A DNA stretch of 64,000 nucleotides from Amycolatopsis eburnea (GTDB lineage: Bacteria; Actinomycetota; Actinomycetes; Mycobacteriales; Pseudonocardiaceae), in NCBI RefSeq assembly GCF_003937945.1, contig NZ_RSEC01000059.1, positions 62,001 to 126,000 on the forward strand, in the 5' to 3' direction. Made by a program: the position numbers and the translations under genes. The notes below the pieces were generated by a model. The model was not told the DNA's origin, made no database searches, and saw nothing but the letters and a program-made list of their open reading frames with translations. Below are positions 26,321 through 34,672 of the stretch, one piece after another. The first letter of the stretch is position 1. Every line of letters starts with the position of its first letter.

Positions 26321-27667
26321 GTGCGGGGTTGGCTGACCTTGGTGGTGGCGGGTGCGCTCGTGGCGGCGCTGCCCGCGTCGGCGTCGGCTTCGGCCGGGCG
26401 CTGCGAAGTGGCCGTGCCGGGCGCGCAGATGTCCGTCTCCGCGTGCCTCGACGACCTGACGACGACCGGCACGCTCGCGTCCGGGCACACCGTCGAGGCC
26501 GACTGGGCCGGGCTGACGTCGGCCGGGCTGCCGGTGCCGGGCCGCGTCCCCGGCGTCCAGGTCGACGGGTACTTCCCGGACTCCTCGACGTCGAACGCGA
26601 ACCACGGCTGGAACCACGACGCCCAGTTCGTGCTGCGGATGCCCGACCACTGGAACGGCGGCCTGGTCGTGGCCGGCGCACCCGGCGTGCGCCGCCAGTA
26701 TGCGAACGACCGCGCGATCGGCGACCAGGCACTGGCCGAGGGTTACGCCTTCGCCGCGACCGACAAGGGCAACACCGGCGCGGCCTTCTACACCGACGGC
26801 GTCCGGCCGGGCGACGCGCTCGCGGAGTGGAACACGCGCGTCACGCAGCTGACGGTCGCCGCGAAGGGCGCGCTGACCCGCCACTACGGGCGCCCGCCCG
26901 CGCGGACCCTCGCGGCCGGCCTGTCCAACGGCGGGTACCTGGTGCGGTGGCAGCTGGAGAACCGGCCGTGGCTCTACGACGGGGGCGTCGACTGGGAGGG
27001 AACGCTGTGGCGTGCCGATGGACCGAACTTGTTCACGTTCCTGCCGCCGGCTCTGCGGGCGTACCCGGCGTACGCGGCGGGTTCCGCGGCGGCCCACCAG
27101 TCCATTTTGGACGCCGGGTTCGCGCCGGGGTCGGAGTTCCTGTGGGACTACCACTACCGCGTCTACTGGGACCTGACCCAGCGGATCTACCGCGAGGAGG
27201 TCGACCCGTCGTTCGACGGCGCGCTCGCCGCCGGAACCCCGTTCTGCGCCTCGGGAACGCCGTCGTGTGACGCGGACTACGCGTACGCGTCCCGGCCCGC
27301 GTCCGTGGCGCGGGCGGTGGAGCGGATCTCGCTGACGGGCCGGATCGGCAAGCCGCTGCTGACGCTGCACGGCACGCTGGACACGCTGCTGCCGATCACC
27401 CGCGACTCCGACGTCTACGACGCGATGATCCGCGACGCGGGCCGCGGCGCGCTGCACCGCTACTACCGCGTCGAGGGCGGCAACCACGTCGACGGGCTGG
27501 TCGACCAGTACCCGGACCGCCTGCGCCCGCTGGGCCCGTGCTTCCGGACGGCGTTCGACGCGCTGGCGGGCTGGCTGCGCGGGGTGCGGCCCCCGGCGTC
27601 GGCGACGATCGCCCGCCCCGCCGGAGCGACCCCGGCGGAGCTGGCGACCTCCTGCGACCTGAGCTGA
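26321..27667 (+). CDS. Secreted alpha/beta hydrolase, tannase or 3-hydroxybutyrate-oligomer-hydrolase-like
   Basis: 448 residues from a GTG start with a Sec signal (LTLVVAGALVAALPASASAS). The fold is an alpha/beta hydrolase: GGLVVAGAPGVRRQYANDRA early, nucleophile motif AGLSNGGYL, and a late Asp/His region LTLHGTLDTLLPI and EGGNHVDGL. Cys pairs (CEVAV, FCASGTPSCD) suggest disulfides. The sequence resembles tannase/feruloyl-esterase relatives and extracellular 3-hydroxybutyrate oligomer hydrolases. The latter would fit the PHB depolymerase divergent to it 174 bases away. The substrate is not proven. Confidence 0.75.
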   Translation: MRGWLTLVVAGALVAALPASASASAGRCEVAVPGAQMSVSACLDDLTTTGTLASGHTVEADWAGLTSAGLPVPGRVPGVQVDGYFPDSSTSNANHGWNHDAQFVLRMPDHWNGGLVVAGAPGVRRQYANDRAIGDQALAEGYAFAATDKGNTGAAFYTDGVRPGDALAEWNTRVTQLTVAAKGALTRHYGRPPARTLAAGLSNGGYLVRWQLENRPWLYDGGVDWEGTLWRADGPNLFTFLPPALRAYPAYAAGSAAAHQSILDAGFAPGSEFLWDYHYRVYWDLTQRIYREEVDPSFDGALAAGTPFCASGTPSCDADYAYASRPASVARAVERISLTGRIGKPLLTLHGTLDTLLPITRDSDVYDAMIRDAGRGALHRYYRVEGGNHVDGLVDQYPDRLRPLGPCFRTAFDALAGWLRGVRPPASATIARPAGATPAELATSCDLS

Positions 27668-27673
27668 CCCCAA

Positions 27674-27758
27674 GCGCCCCAAGGTGGCCTTCGGTGCGTC
27701 TGACGCACCGAAGGCCACCTTGGGTGCGTCAGACGCAACCAAGGCCACCTTGGGGCGC
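27674..27758. repeat. 85-bp intergenic palindromic repeat, copy 2
   Basis: Same architecture and length as 15566-15650: GCGCCCCAAGG end, TGCGTCTGACGCA and TGCGTCAGACGCA palindromes, AAGGTGGCCTT/AAGGCCACCTT blocks, CCTTGGGGCGC end. It lies between convergent genes, 6 bases after the esterase stop and 5 before the cellulase stop. Confidence 0.9.
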
Positions 27759-27763
27759 TCTGG

Positions 27764-28720
27764 TCAGTCGCCGTTGATCAGGTGGTTGGCGAGCACCGGG
27801 CTGAACGTTCCCGCCGGGATGCCCGTGCCGTAGCCGCAGCTGCCGTCGGAGTCGCCCGGGACCTTGATCCACAGCTGCATCTCCGGGCCGCCGCCGAGCT
27901 GGGACGTCGCGCCCAGCTTGCGCTTCGGCGGGTTGCACCACTCGGAGTCGGTGCCGTGGCCGTTGCCGTTGCGGCTGGAGTCGACCACGAACGGGGCCGC
28001 GTAGCCGAGGGCCGCGCCGACCGCCTTGCCGTACGTGGTCGACTCGGCCGTCGTGTAGAAGTTCGACACGTTGAGCACGAAGCCGTGGATGGACTGGACG
28101 CCCACCTGCTTCAGCCGCGAGGCCATCGTGGCCGCCGGGATCCAGGTCGCGTTGCCGCCGTCCATGTAGGCCCAGGTGTTGGGCGCCTTCTGGGCGAACT
28201 GCGTCGCGGCGAACTTCAGCAGGTCGACGCGGTCCGTGCGGGCGGTGCCGGACAGGCAGTCGAGCTGGGCGAGCGCGTCCGGCTCGAGCACGACGATCGC
28301 CGGCTTGCCGCCGATGCCGTCGGCGAACGCCGAGATCCAGTCGCGGTAGGCCTGCGGGCTGCCCGCGCCGCCGGTCGACTCGCCGCCGCAGTCGCGGCCG
28401 GGGATGTTGTAGGCGACCAGGACCGGCAGCTTGTCGGCGACGTCGGCGGCGTAGGTGTACTTGTCGACCGCGGTGCGGATGTCGCCGCTCCAGTTGCCGA
28501 ACCAGCGGGCGCCCGGCTTGGTCGCGATCGACGTCTTGATCGGGCCCGCGAGGCTGTCGGCCGGGTGGTCGCGGACCCACACCGCGGGGTTGGAGTCCGG
28601 GTCGACGTAGAAGCCGTTGGTCTTTTCGAGGGGGTTGCCGTCCGCGGCGAGGGCCGGGGACGCGGGGGCGAGGCCGGTGAGCGCGAGCGCGGCGGCCACG
28701 AGCCAGGTCGAAATGCGCAT
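27764..28720 (-). CDS. Secreted glycoside hydrolase family 6 (cellulase)
   Basis: 318 residues. Sec signal ending PASPALAADG. The catalytic domain starts GFYVDPDSNPA and has the GH6 landmarks: LVAYNIPGRDCGG with the catalytic-acid Asp, VVLEPDALAQLDC, FVVDSSRNGNG, WCNPPKRKLG and LWIKVPGDSDGSC. No cellulose-binding module is present, so it is a bare catalytic domain. Family members cleave cellulose by inversion as endoglucanases or cellobiohydrolases; mode cannot be decided. It is preceded by about 300 bases of apparently non-coding DNA. Confidence 0.9.
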   Translation of the reverse strand: MRISTWLVAAALALTGLAPASPALAADGNPLEKTNGFYVDPDSNPAVWVRDHPADSLAGPIKTSIATKPGARWFGNWSGDIRTAVDKYTYAADVADKLPVLVAYNIPGRDCGGESTGGAGSPQAYRDWISAFADGIGGKPAIVVLEPDALAQLDCLSGTARTDRVDLLKFAATQFAQKAPNTWAYMDGGNATWIPAATMASRLKQVGVQSIHGFVLNVSNFYTTAESTTYGKAVGAALGYAAPFVVDSSRNGNGHGTDSEWCNPPKRKLGATSQLGGGPEMQLWIKVPGDSDGSCGYGTGIPAGTFSPVLANHLINGD

Positions 28721-29028
28721 TCCGCGAGCTTGCCGCGCGGGTGTACACGAGCTGTACAAAACAAAAGTGAACCGGCTGCCCCGCGCGTCCGTACTACTGG
28801 GTGAGGGGCTGTTTCCGGCTACCCCGAAACTGGTTCTGACCTGCGAATACACTGCCGAATGGGTGACCGGCGTTCGGCCGCTTGCGGCAGTGTCGCCCCT
28901 CGTTCATGATGGGGTTCCGGGGTCCGCGAAATCCGTTCACGTCGAATAGCCAGGTGCCGGCCATGCTTCGGAAGAACCGTCCGTCCGGAAGTGAACGCCA
29001 TGCCTCTACCCGTCGCCGGGGCCGCCTG
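28721..29028. other. Intergenic region, promoter for the cellulase expected
   Basis: No convincing gene. Codon usage is poor in all frames, and the sequence is less GC-rich near the cellulase start (tgtacaaaacaaaag), which probably marks its promoter. No clear repeat or operator was found. Confidence 0.5.
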
Positions 29029-29427
29029 ATGGCCGCGGACATGCCCAGCCTCGCGATCGTGGCCGGCCTGCTGCTCCCGGCGCTGGCCGCCGCGGCCTGG
29101 GCGATCACCCTCGAACGACGCCCGCGCCGGGTCCCCGGCCGGCCGGACGACGAGCCGGACTGGACCGTGGCCGGCATCCAGGCCCGCCTGCGCTTCGAGC
29201 AGTCGGCGCGCCGGCGGGCGGAGGCGGGCACGATCGCGCTGCCGACCCTGCCGATCCCGCGGCAGACCGGCCGCGACTCGTCGCTGGACGGGCTGCCGTG
29301 GCGGGTGCCCCGGACCCTGCCGCCCCCGCCCCCGGCGGGCCGCGTGCTTGCGCCGCAGCTGGCGTTCGCGGCCCCGGACGGCGAGCTCATGCGCCGCATC
29401 CTGGACGGCCTCCGCAAGCTGGACTGA
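29029..29427 (+). CDS. Small hypothetical single-pass membrane protein
   Basis: 132 residues if translation starts at the ATG at 29029; longer forms back to 28882 are possible but have poor codon use. One membrane segment lies at about 6-24 (LAIVAGLLLPALAAAAWAI). It is followed by a basic, Arg/Pro-rich cytoplasmic-type tail with QARLRFEQSARRRAEAG and PRTLPPPPPAGRV. No recognised domain. The 3' end is 3 bases from the convergent operon at 29431. Confidence 0.5.
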   Translation: MAADMPSLAIVAGLLLPALAAAAWAITLERRPRRVPGRPDDEPDWTVAGIQARLRFEQSARRRAEAGTIALPTLPIPRQTGRDSSLDGLPWRVPRTLPPPPPAGRVLAPQLAFAAPDGELMRRILDGLRKLD

Positions 29428-29430
29428 CCG

Positions 29431-30411
29431 CTACGAGCCGAGCGCGGCCGGCGACTCCGCCTCCGGGATCAGCAGCCGGGGCGCGCCGGTGCCGTCCGCC
29501 GGGACCGACCAGACGTCGGAGTGGCCCGGCGCCCGCGCCACGCCGTAGCCGATCGTGTGGTCGTCGAGCCAGGCCGGCTGGTCGTCGACGCTGCGGGTCT
29601 CCGCCAGCGGCGTCACCTTCGACGCCGCGAGGTCCAGCACCGACAGCCGCCAGCCGCGGGCCGGGTCGCCGTCCACGGCGGCCTTGAACGCCACCCGCGT
29701 GCCGTCCGGGGACAGCGACGGGCATTCGACGTTTTCCCGGATCGTGCGGACCGTGTGCGCGGCGAAGTCGCCCGCGACGAGGTACCGGTGGCCCGCCGAC
29801 GACATCGTCGCGTAGAAGTGGCGGTCGTCGGCGGTGAACGTGACGCCCCAGAAGTTGAGGTCGGCCGCCTGGTACGGCTTGCCGTCGAGGGTCACCGCGT
29901 AGTCCTCGAGCGTGCCGGCCAGGTCGCCGGTCGTGGTGTCCAGGATGCCGGCGCGGGTGGAGAACATGCCGCCGTTGTAGGAATCCCCGGTGACGAAGAC
30001 GGTCCACGCGAGCATCCGCCCGTCCGCCGACACCCGCGCCCGGTTCGGCAGCCCGACCAGCGGGATCTCCCGCTTGGACGTCAGCCGCGCGTCGAGCTCC
30101 ACCAGCTGGTAGGTGGTCAGGTCGCCGTCCGGACGCAGGCAGAGCCCGGTGCCGCCGGCGGCGTACACCCGGCTGCAGGACAGCGCCGAGACCGTCCGCG
30201 GGCCGCCCGGGTCGGTGACGGACACGGTGGCGACGTGCCCGCGGTCGGCGTCGGCCGTGCTGCGGAACAGCAGCCGCGGGCCGGGGGAGAGGCTGACCGC
30301 GCCGGTCGTCGCGCCGTCGTGGCCGCGCGCGCTCGCGAACCCGACGTACGCGACCGCGGCCCCGGCCAGCACGAGCACGCCGGCGATCGCGATCAGGATC
30401 CGGGTCTTCAT
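29431..30411 (-). CDS. Membrane-anchored or secreted beta-propeller (TolB-like) protein
   Basis: 326 residues from ATG overlapping the MFS stop (ATGA). The N-terminal hydrophobic segment ILIAIAGVLVLAGAAVAYVG acts as signal or anchor. The rest has repeated WD40/TolB-type strands such as RARVSADGRMLAWTVF, CPSLSPDGTRVAFKA and QPAWLDDHTIGYGV. No catalytic residues are seen. It is the last gene of an operon with a phosphoesterase and an MFS protein. Role unknown. Confidence 0.75.
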   Translation of the reverse strand: MKTRILIAIAGVLVLAGAAVAYVGFASARGHDGATTGAVSLSPGPRLLFRSTADADRGHVATVSVTDPGGPRTVSALSCSRVYAAGGTGLCLRPDGDLTTYQLVELDARLTSKREIPLVGLPNRARVSADGRMLAWTVFVTGDSYNGGMFSTRAGILDTTTGDLAGTLEDYAVTLDGKPYQAADLNFWGVTFTADDRHFYATMSSAGHRYLVAGDFAAHTVRTIRENVECPSLSPDGTRVAFKAAVDGDPARGWRLSVLDLAASKVTPLAETRSVDDQPAWLDDHTIGYGVARAPGHSDVWSVPADGTGAPRLLIPEAESPAALGS

Positions 30412-31652
30412 GCGGTGACCTTCCGGGGCGAGAGGACGGCGAACGTCACGCCGATCGCGACGACCGCCGCGCCCGCGGCGACACCGATCGCGAGCTCGGG
30501 GCCCCAGAACTGCCACGCCAGTCCGAAGAGGACGGACGAGGTGAAGTACGCGAGGGCCTGCACGGTCTGCACCAGCGAGATTCCTGTGGTGCGCAACGAC
30601 TCCGGCAGCAGCGGGCCGGCCAGCGCCATCAGCACGCCGTCGGTCGCGGCGTAGAACGCGCCGTACAACGCCAGCGCCAGCGCGAACAGCGGCCACCCGG
30701 ACACCGGTCCGGCCAGCAGCAGGTAGACGACCGCGAGCGCGGCGTACCCGCCGAGCACCACGGGCAGCCGCCCGATCCGGTCGGCCAGCGCGCCCAGCGG
30801 CGCGGCGAGCAGCAGGTAGCTGAGGTTGGTGCCGACCGCCAGCAGCGGGAACCAGCCGGTGGCGATGTCTTCCTTGTGCTGCAGCAGCAGGTAGACGAAC
30901 CCGTCGCCGACCGTGGCCAGCCCGAGCACGCACGCCGCCACCAGCAGCCGCCGCACGCCGCTGCCGCGCAGCAGGGCCGCCGCCGCGCGCGGGGTGACGG
31001 GGTTCGCGGCCGCTTTCGGCGTGCGGTGGTCGCGGACGAACAGCACCAGCAGCAGCACGCCGATCGCGGCGATGCAGAAGCTGACGACGAACACGGCGTC
31101 GAAGGCGTCGGGCTCGGCGGCGCCGACGGCGGCGAGCACCGCGAGGGCGACCAGCGGGCCGGCGAACGCGCCGACGCTGTCCATCGCGCGGTGCACGCCG
31201 AACGCCCGGCCGAGCAGCGGTTCGGGCGCGGACAACGTGATCAGCGCGTCGCGCGGAGCGGTCCGCAGGCCCTTGCCGGTGCGGTCGAGCGTGATGACCG
31301 CGCCGATCGCGGCCGCCGACGCCCCGGCCGCGAGCAGGCCGAGCTTCGCCACCGCGGACAGCGCGTACCCCGCGCCGGCCACGACCTTGCGCCGCCGGAC
31401 CCGGTCGGCGACGTATCCGCCGACGATCCGCAGCAGCGCCGTCGCACCGGTGTAGAGGCCGTCGACCAGCCCGTACGCGGCGGGGCTCAGGTGAAGGCCG
31501 AGCACCAGGTAGACCGGCAGGATCGCGGTGACCATCTCCGAGGAGACGTCGGTGACCAGGCTGACCGCGCCGAGCGCGAAGACGTTCGCGCCGACCGCCG
31601 AGAGCTTGCCCTTCGCGGCGTGCTCTCGGCGGCCGATGGTGGAGAGGTACAC
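30408..31652 (-). CDS. MFS transporter
   Basis: 414 residues, about 11-12 membrane segments, starting at a GTG 5 bases after the phosphoesterase stop. Motif A-like loops are GGYVADRVRRRKVV and GALADRIGRLPVV. The DRTGKGLRTAPRDALI segment is characteristic of a subgroup of actinobacterial MFS proteins of unknown substrate. Upstream reading-frame extension is out of coding character and rejected. Coupled to the TolB-like gene by a 4-base overlap. Confidence 0.83.
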   Translation of the reverse strand: MYLSTIGRREHAAKGKLSAVGANVFALGAVSLVTDVSSEMVTAILPVYLVLGLHLSPAAYGLVDGLYTGATALLRIVGGYVADRVRRRKVVAGAGYALSAVAKLGLLAAGASAAAIGAVITLDRTGKGLRTAPRDALITLSAPEPLLGRAFGVHRAMDSVGAFAGPLVALAVLAAVGAAEPDAFDAVFVVSFCIAAIGVLLLVLFVRDHRTPKAAANPVTPRAAAALLRGSGVRRLLVAACVLGLATVGDGFVYLLLQHKEDIATGWFPLLAVGTNLSYLLLAAPLGALADRIGRLPVVLGGYAALAVVYLLLAGPVSGWPLFALALALYGAFYAATDGVLMALAGPLLPESLRTTGISLVQTVQALAYFTSSVLFGLAWQFWGPELAIGVAAGAAVVAIGVTFAVLSPRKVTA

Positions 31653-31657
31653 GCGGG

Positions 31658-32530
31658 CTACTGCCAGACGTCGAGGATCGGCGACTTGCTCGCGGCGCCG
31701 CCGATGCCGGGCAGGCCGTAGGACGCCTCGATCGTGCGCAGCACGGTGTAGTGGTTGATCGATTCGCTGTAGCTGCCGACCTTGACGTGCGCGCCGGTGA
31801 AGCTGGTGAAGATCTGGTTGACCGACGTGCCGCTGTCCTCGTCGAAGGTGGTGATCAGCAGGCTGTTGTGCGTCTTGGCCCACTGCGCGTAGGCGTCGAG
31901 GTGGTTCTTCAGCCAGGTGTCTCCGGTGCTGATGCTGCAATCGTGCATGTCGGAACACATATCGGGGGTGACGAACGAAACCGTCGGCAGCTGGGTGAAA
32001 TCGGTCGGGAAGGTCGAGAACCGGACATTGCTGGCGGCCGGGACGTTCGAGAAGTCGACCCAGCTGTTGTGCTTGCGGCGGTAGGTGCCGCTGGAGCAGC
32101 CGGTGTAGCCGTCGGACGGCATCGCTTCGGAGTAGCCCTTGAACGTCTTGCCCGCGCCGATCAGCTGCTGGCCGAGGTTGGCCTTCGCGCCGAGGTTCGC
32201 GGGGCAGCTGTCGTCGGTGATGCCCTGCGTCGCGCCCGAGAAAAGGGCGACGTAGTTGGGCTGGCTCGGGTGGGTGATCGCGAAGGAGTTCGTGAACTTC
32301 GCGCTCTGCGAGGCGAGGGTGTTGAAGTAGGGCGCGCTGGAACTGCCGTTGATCGAGGAGTACTTCTTGTTCTCGAACATCACCAGGACGATGTGGTCGA
32401 ACGCCGGGACGGCCGCCGCGGCGGGCTGCACGGCGGGCTCCTCCGTCCGGGTGACGACCGCGGCCGTGGCGGCGCCTGCCGTGACGAGCGCGGCGGCGGC
32501 GAACACGGCGACGATCCGCTTGCGGATCAT
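31658..32530 (-). CDS. Secreted phosphoesterase (AcpA/phospholipase C-like superfamily)
   Basis: 290 residues from the ATG at 32530, with a Sec signal (VAVFAAAALVTAGAATAAVV). The phosphoesterase motif VMFENKKYSSI contains the metal-binding Glu-Asn of the family. THPSQPNYVALFSG carries the expected nucleophile region, and ITTFDEDSGT and FTGAHVKVG the distal metal ligands. These enzymes are acid phosphatases or phospholipase C-like. It is the first gene of a three-gene operon with MFS and beta-propeller genes. Confidence 0.85.
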   Translation of the reverse strand: MIRKRIVAVFAAAALVTAGAATAAVVTRTEEPAVQPAAAAVPAFDHIVLVMFENKKYSSINGSSSAPYFNTLASQSAKFTNSFAITHPSQPNYVALFSGATQGITDDSCPANLGAKANLGQQLIGAGKTFKGYSEAMPSDGYTGCSSGTYRRKHNSWVDFSNVPAASNVRFSTFPTDFTQLPTVSFVTPDMCSDMHDCSISTGDTWLKNHLDAYAQWAKTHNSLLITTFDEDSGTSVNQIFTSFTGAHVKVGSYSESINHYTVLRTIEASYGLPGIGGAASKSPILDVWQ

Positions 32531-32766
32531 GGGTCCTCCAGCGTGTGGTGGGTGCGGGCGCCTCATGATGCTCACGCCGGAGGGCTGCTGCGTGCCGTGT
32601 CGTGGTCCGGTTGGTGAACACCTGGAAACCTTCGGCGGACAACGGAAAGAGTGGGTTAATGGCTTTCCGGTGTCAACCTCCTTTGGTAGGTGTCCACAAT
32701 GGCCGGTCAGGGAGTTGACAGGTCGCTCCCAGCTCGTTCAAAGGAACCGCGCCGAAACTCGGTCGC

Positions 32767-33015
32767 ATGGACCACACGACGGCGAACAGGACCGCTCACC
32801 GGGAACGGGGCCGCCGCAAGGCCGCCCTGGCCACCGCGGCGGCCGCCCTGCTGGGCGCGGCCGCCGCCGGCGCGATCGGCTTCGGCCTGTCGTCGGCGAA
32901 CGCGGACACCGTGCAGAACACGACGACCACCGGTGACCAGGACCAGCTCCAGGCCCCGGACAGCGGCCTGGGCTCGGGCTCCGGCTCCGCGCACACGGGT
33001 TCGGGTGCCTCGTGA
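32767..33015 (+). CDS. Small membrane-anchored protein heading the ApbE redox operon
   Basis: 82 residues. A basic N-terminus (RERGRRKAALATAAAALL) leads into one membrane segment at about 19-42, then a short extracytoplasmic tail ending GSGSAHTGSGAS. Its TGA overlaps the apbE GTG by 4 bases. In similar operons elsewhere the gene in this position encodes an FMN-binding domain protein that ApbE flavinylates on Thr/Ser within an SGA(T/S) motif. Here there is no such folded domain, but the last residues are SGAS. Whether that Ser is flavinylated is speculation; the tail may merely be a Gly/Ser linker. Confidence 0.65.
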   Translation: MDHTTANRTAHRERGRRKAALATAAAALLGAAAAGAIGFGLSSANADTVQNTTTTGDQDQLQAPDSGLGSGSGSAHTGSGAS

Positions 33016-34106
33016 CCCCCGTGTCGACGGCGTTCCCCGCCCTGGGCACGACGGCGGAGGTACTGGTCACGGACCCGGCCCGGCTCAGTGCGGCGGCGGA
33101 GCTGCTGCACGAGGAGCTGGCGGCGATCGATCTGGCGTGCAGCCGGTTCCGGGCGGATTCGGAGATCTCGCGGCTGCACGAGCAGGCGGGCAAGCAGGTC
33201 CGGGTGGGCGCGTTGCTGGCGGAGGCGCTGGGCGTGGCGCTGCGGGCGGCCCGGGTGAGTGACGGGCTGGTCGACCCGACGGTGGGTTCGGCGGTGCGGG
33301 AGCTGGGTTACGACCGCGACTTCGCCGAGGTGGCTGCCTCAGCACCGGACGACGGCGATTCCGCCGCGACCGGACAAGCGCCCGGCCCCGGTTCCCACGC
33401 GGCGGCTCGCCCCGACCTCACGGCTGCCGTTAAGGCCACCTTACGGGCGTCAGACGCCCGTAAGGTGGCCTTAACGGCATTTCAAGTCAGCCGGGGCGGA
33501 CCTTACGTTGTGGCGCCGCCTGGTGAACCCACCACGGTCCCGCCGGTTCCCGCGCCCGGCTGGCACCGCGTCCTCTTCGATCCCGTGCAGCGCCTCGTCG
33601 TCCTGCCCCGCGGCATTCGCCTCGACCTCGGCGCCACTGCGAAAGCCCTCGCCGCCGACCGGGCCGCACGGCGGATCCACTCCGTCGTCGGCTGCGGTGC
33701 GCTCGTCAACCTCGGCGGGGACCTGCGTGCCGCCGGTCGCGGGCCGGACGGGGGTTGGCAGGTCGCGCTCGGCGACGACCACGCCGGGGCCGTCGACCGC
33801 CCCGACGCCACCGTCGCGCTGCACCGCGACTTCGCCTTGGCCACCTCCGGAACCACCCGGCGGCGCTGGCGGCGCGGCGGCCGCACGGTGCACCACATCG
33901 TCGACCCGCGCACCGGGGACGTGCCGGAAGCCCGCTGGCGCACCGTGACCGTCGCGGCCAAGTCCACTGTGGACGCCAACACCGCGGCCACCGCGGCGAT
34001 CGTCCTCGGGTCCAGCGCGCCGGACTGGCTCGCGCGGCGGCGGCTCCCCGCGCGGCTCGTCGGGGTCGGCGGCGACGTCGTCACCACCGCGGGGTGGCCG
34101 TCGTGA
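33012..34106 (+). CDS. apbE: ApbE-like FAD:protein FMN transferase with a palindrome-encoded insertion
   Basis: 364 residues. ApbE landmarks: CSRFRADSEISRLH near 44, VDPTVGSAV, LDLGATAKALAADRA, LVNLGGDLRAAG, HHIVDPRTGDV and the Mg-binding region VAAKSTVDANTAATAAIV. The enzyme transfers FMN from FAD to a Thr/Ser of an extracytoplasmic partner. No Sec signal is seen, unlike many ApbEs. Between GYDRDF and VPAPGWHRV there is an expanded Ala/Pro-rich stretch of about 75 residues. Part of it is encoded by the 55-bp perfect palindrome at 33425-33479 (residues about 138-156). Overlaps both neighbours by 4 bases. Confidence 0.88.
   Translation: MTPVSTAFPALGTTAEVLVTDPARLSAAAELLHEELAAIDLACSRFRADSEISRLHEQAGKQVRVGALLAEALGVALRAARVSDGLVDPTVGSAVRELGYDRDFAEVAASAPDDGDSAATGQAPGPGSHAAARPDLTAAVKATLRASDARKVALTAFQVSRGGPYVVAPPGEPTTVPPVPAPGWHRVLFDPVQRLVVLPRGIRLDLGATAKALAADRAARRIHSVVGCGALVNLGGDLRAAGRGPDGGWQVALGDDHAGAVDRPDATVALHRDFALATSGTTRRRWRRGGRTVHHIVDPRTGDVPEARWRTVTVAAKSTVDANTAATAAIVLGSSAPDWLARRRLPARLVGVGGDVVTTAGWPS
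33425..33479. repeat. Perfect 55-bp palindrome inside apbE
   Basis: Two 27-base arms, beginning TGCCGTTAAGGCCACCTTAC, meet at a single central A (33452). The centre is GGGCGTCAGACGCCC, the same CGTC(A/T)GACG core and AAGGCCACCTT blocks as in the 85-bp intergenic repeats. The reading frame stays open through it. Confidence 0.95.
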
Positions 34107-34672
34107 GCGCCGCCGTCTGGTACTTCAGCCGCGCGACCGGGCTCGTGTCCCTCGTGCTGTTCACCGGCGTCGTCGTGCTCGGCGCGCTCGGCGCCGGCCG
34201 GTTCGCGACGCCGTCGTGGCCGCGGTTCGCCGTCGCCGCGGTGCACCGGAACCTCGCGCTGACCAGCCTCGCCTTCCTCGCCGCGCACATCGCGACGGCG
34301 CTCCTCGACGGCTACGTCCCGCTGAGCTGGCTCGACGTCGTGCTCCCGTTCGGCGCGGGCTACCAGCCGTTCTGGGTGGGGCTCGGCGCCGTCGCGATCG
34401 ACCTGCTGCTCGCGATCGTCGTGACCAGCCTGGTGCGGACGCGCTTGCCCGCGCGGGTGTGGCGCGCCGTGCACTGGCTGGCCTACCTGTGCTGGCCGGT
34501 CGCGCTGGTGCACGGCATCGGCATGGCCGAGGACGACGCCGCGCGCGGCTGGATCATCGCGCTCGACGTGGTGTGCGCCGTGGCCGTGCTCGGCGCCGTC
34601 GCGTACCGCGCCGGCGTGCGGCACGCCGACACCGAAACCCGCAAGCTCTCGCCGCTGGGAGGCACCCGATGA
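34103..34672 (+). CDS. Ferric-reductase-like diheme membrane protein
   Basis: 189 residues, GTG start overlapping the apbE stop. Five to six membrane helices. Two helices each carry a His pair: His48 and His62 (AVHRNLALTSLAFLAAHI) and His124 and His137 (AVHWLAYLCWPVALVHGIG). This is the bis-heme b spacing of the ferric reductase/NOX/MsrQ transmembrane domain, which passes electrons across the membrane. No NADPH or FAD domain is fused; the NuoF-like protein encoded next probably supplies the electrons. Confidence 0.82.
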   Translation: MSAAVWYFSRATGLVSLVLFTGVVVLGALGAGRFATPSWPRFAVAAVHRNLALTSLAFLAAHIATALLDGYVPLSWLDVVLPFGAGYQPFWVGLGAVAIDLLLAIVVTSLVRTRLPARVWRAVHWLAYLCWPVALVHGIGMAEDDAARGWIIALDVVCAVAVLGAVAYRAGVRHADTETRKLSPLGGTR

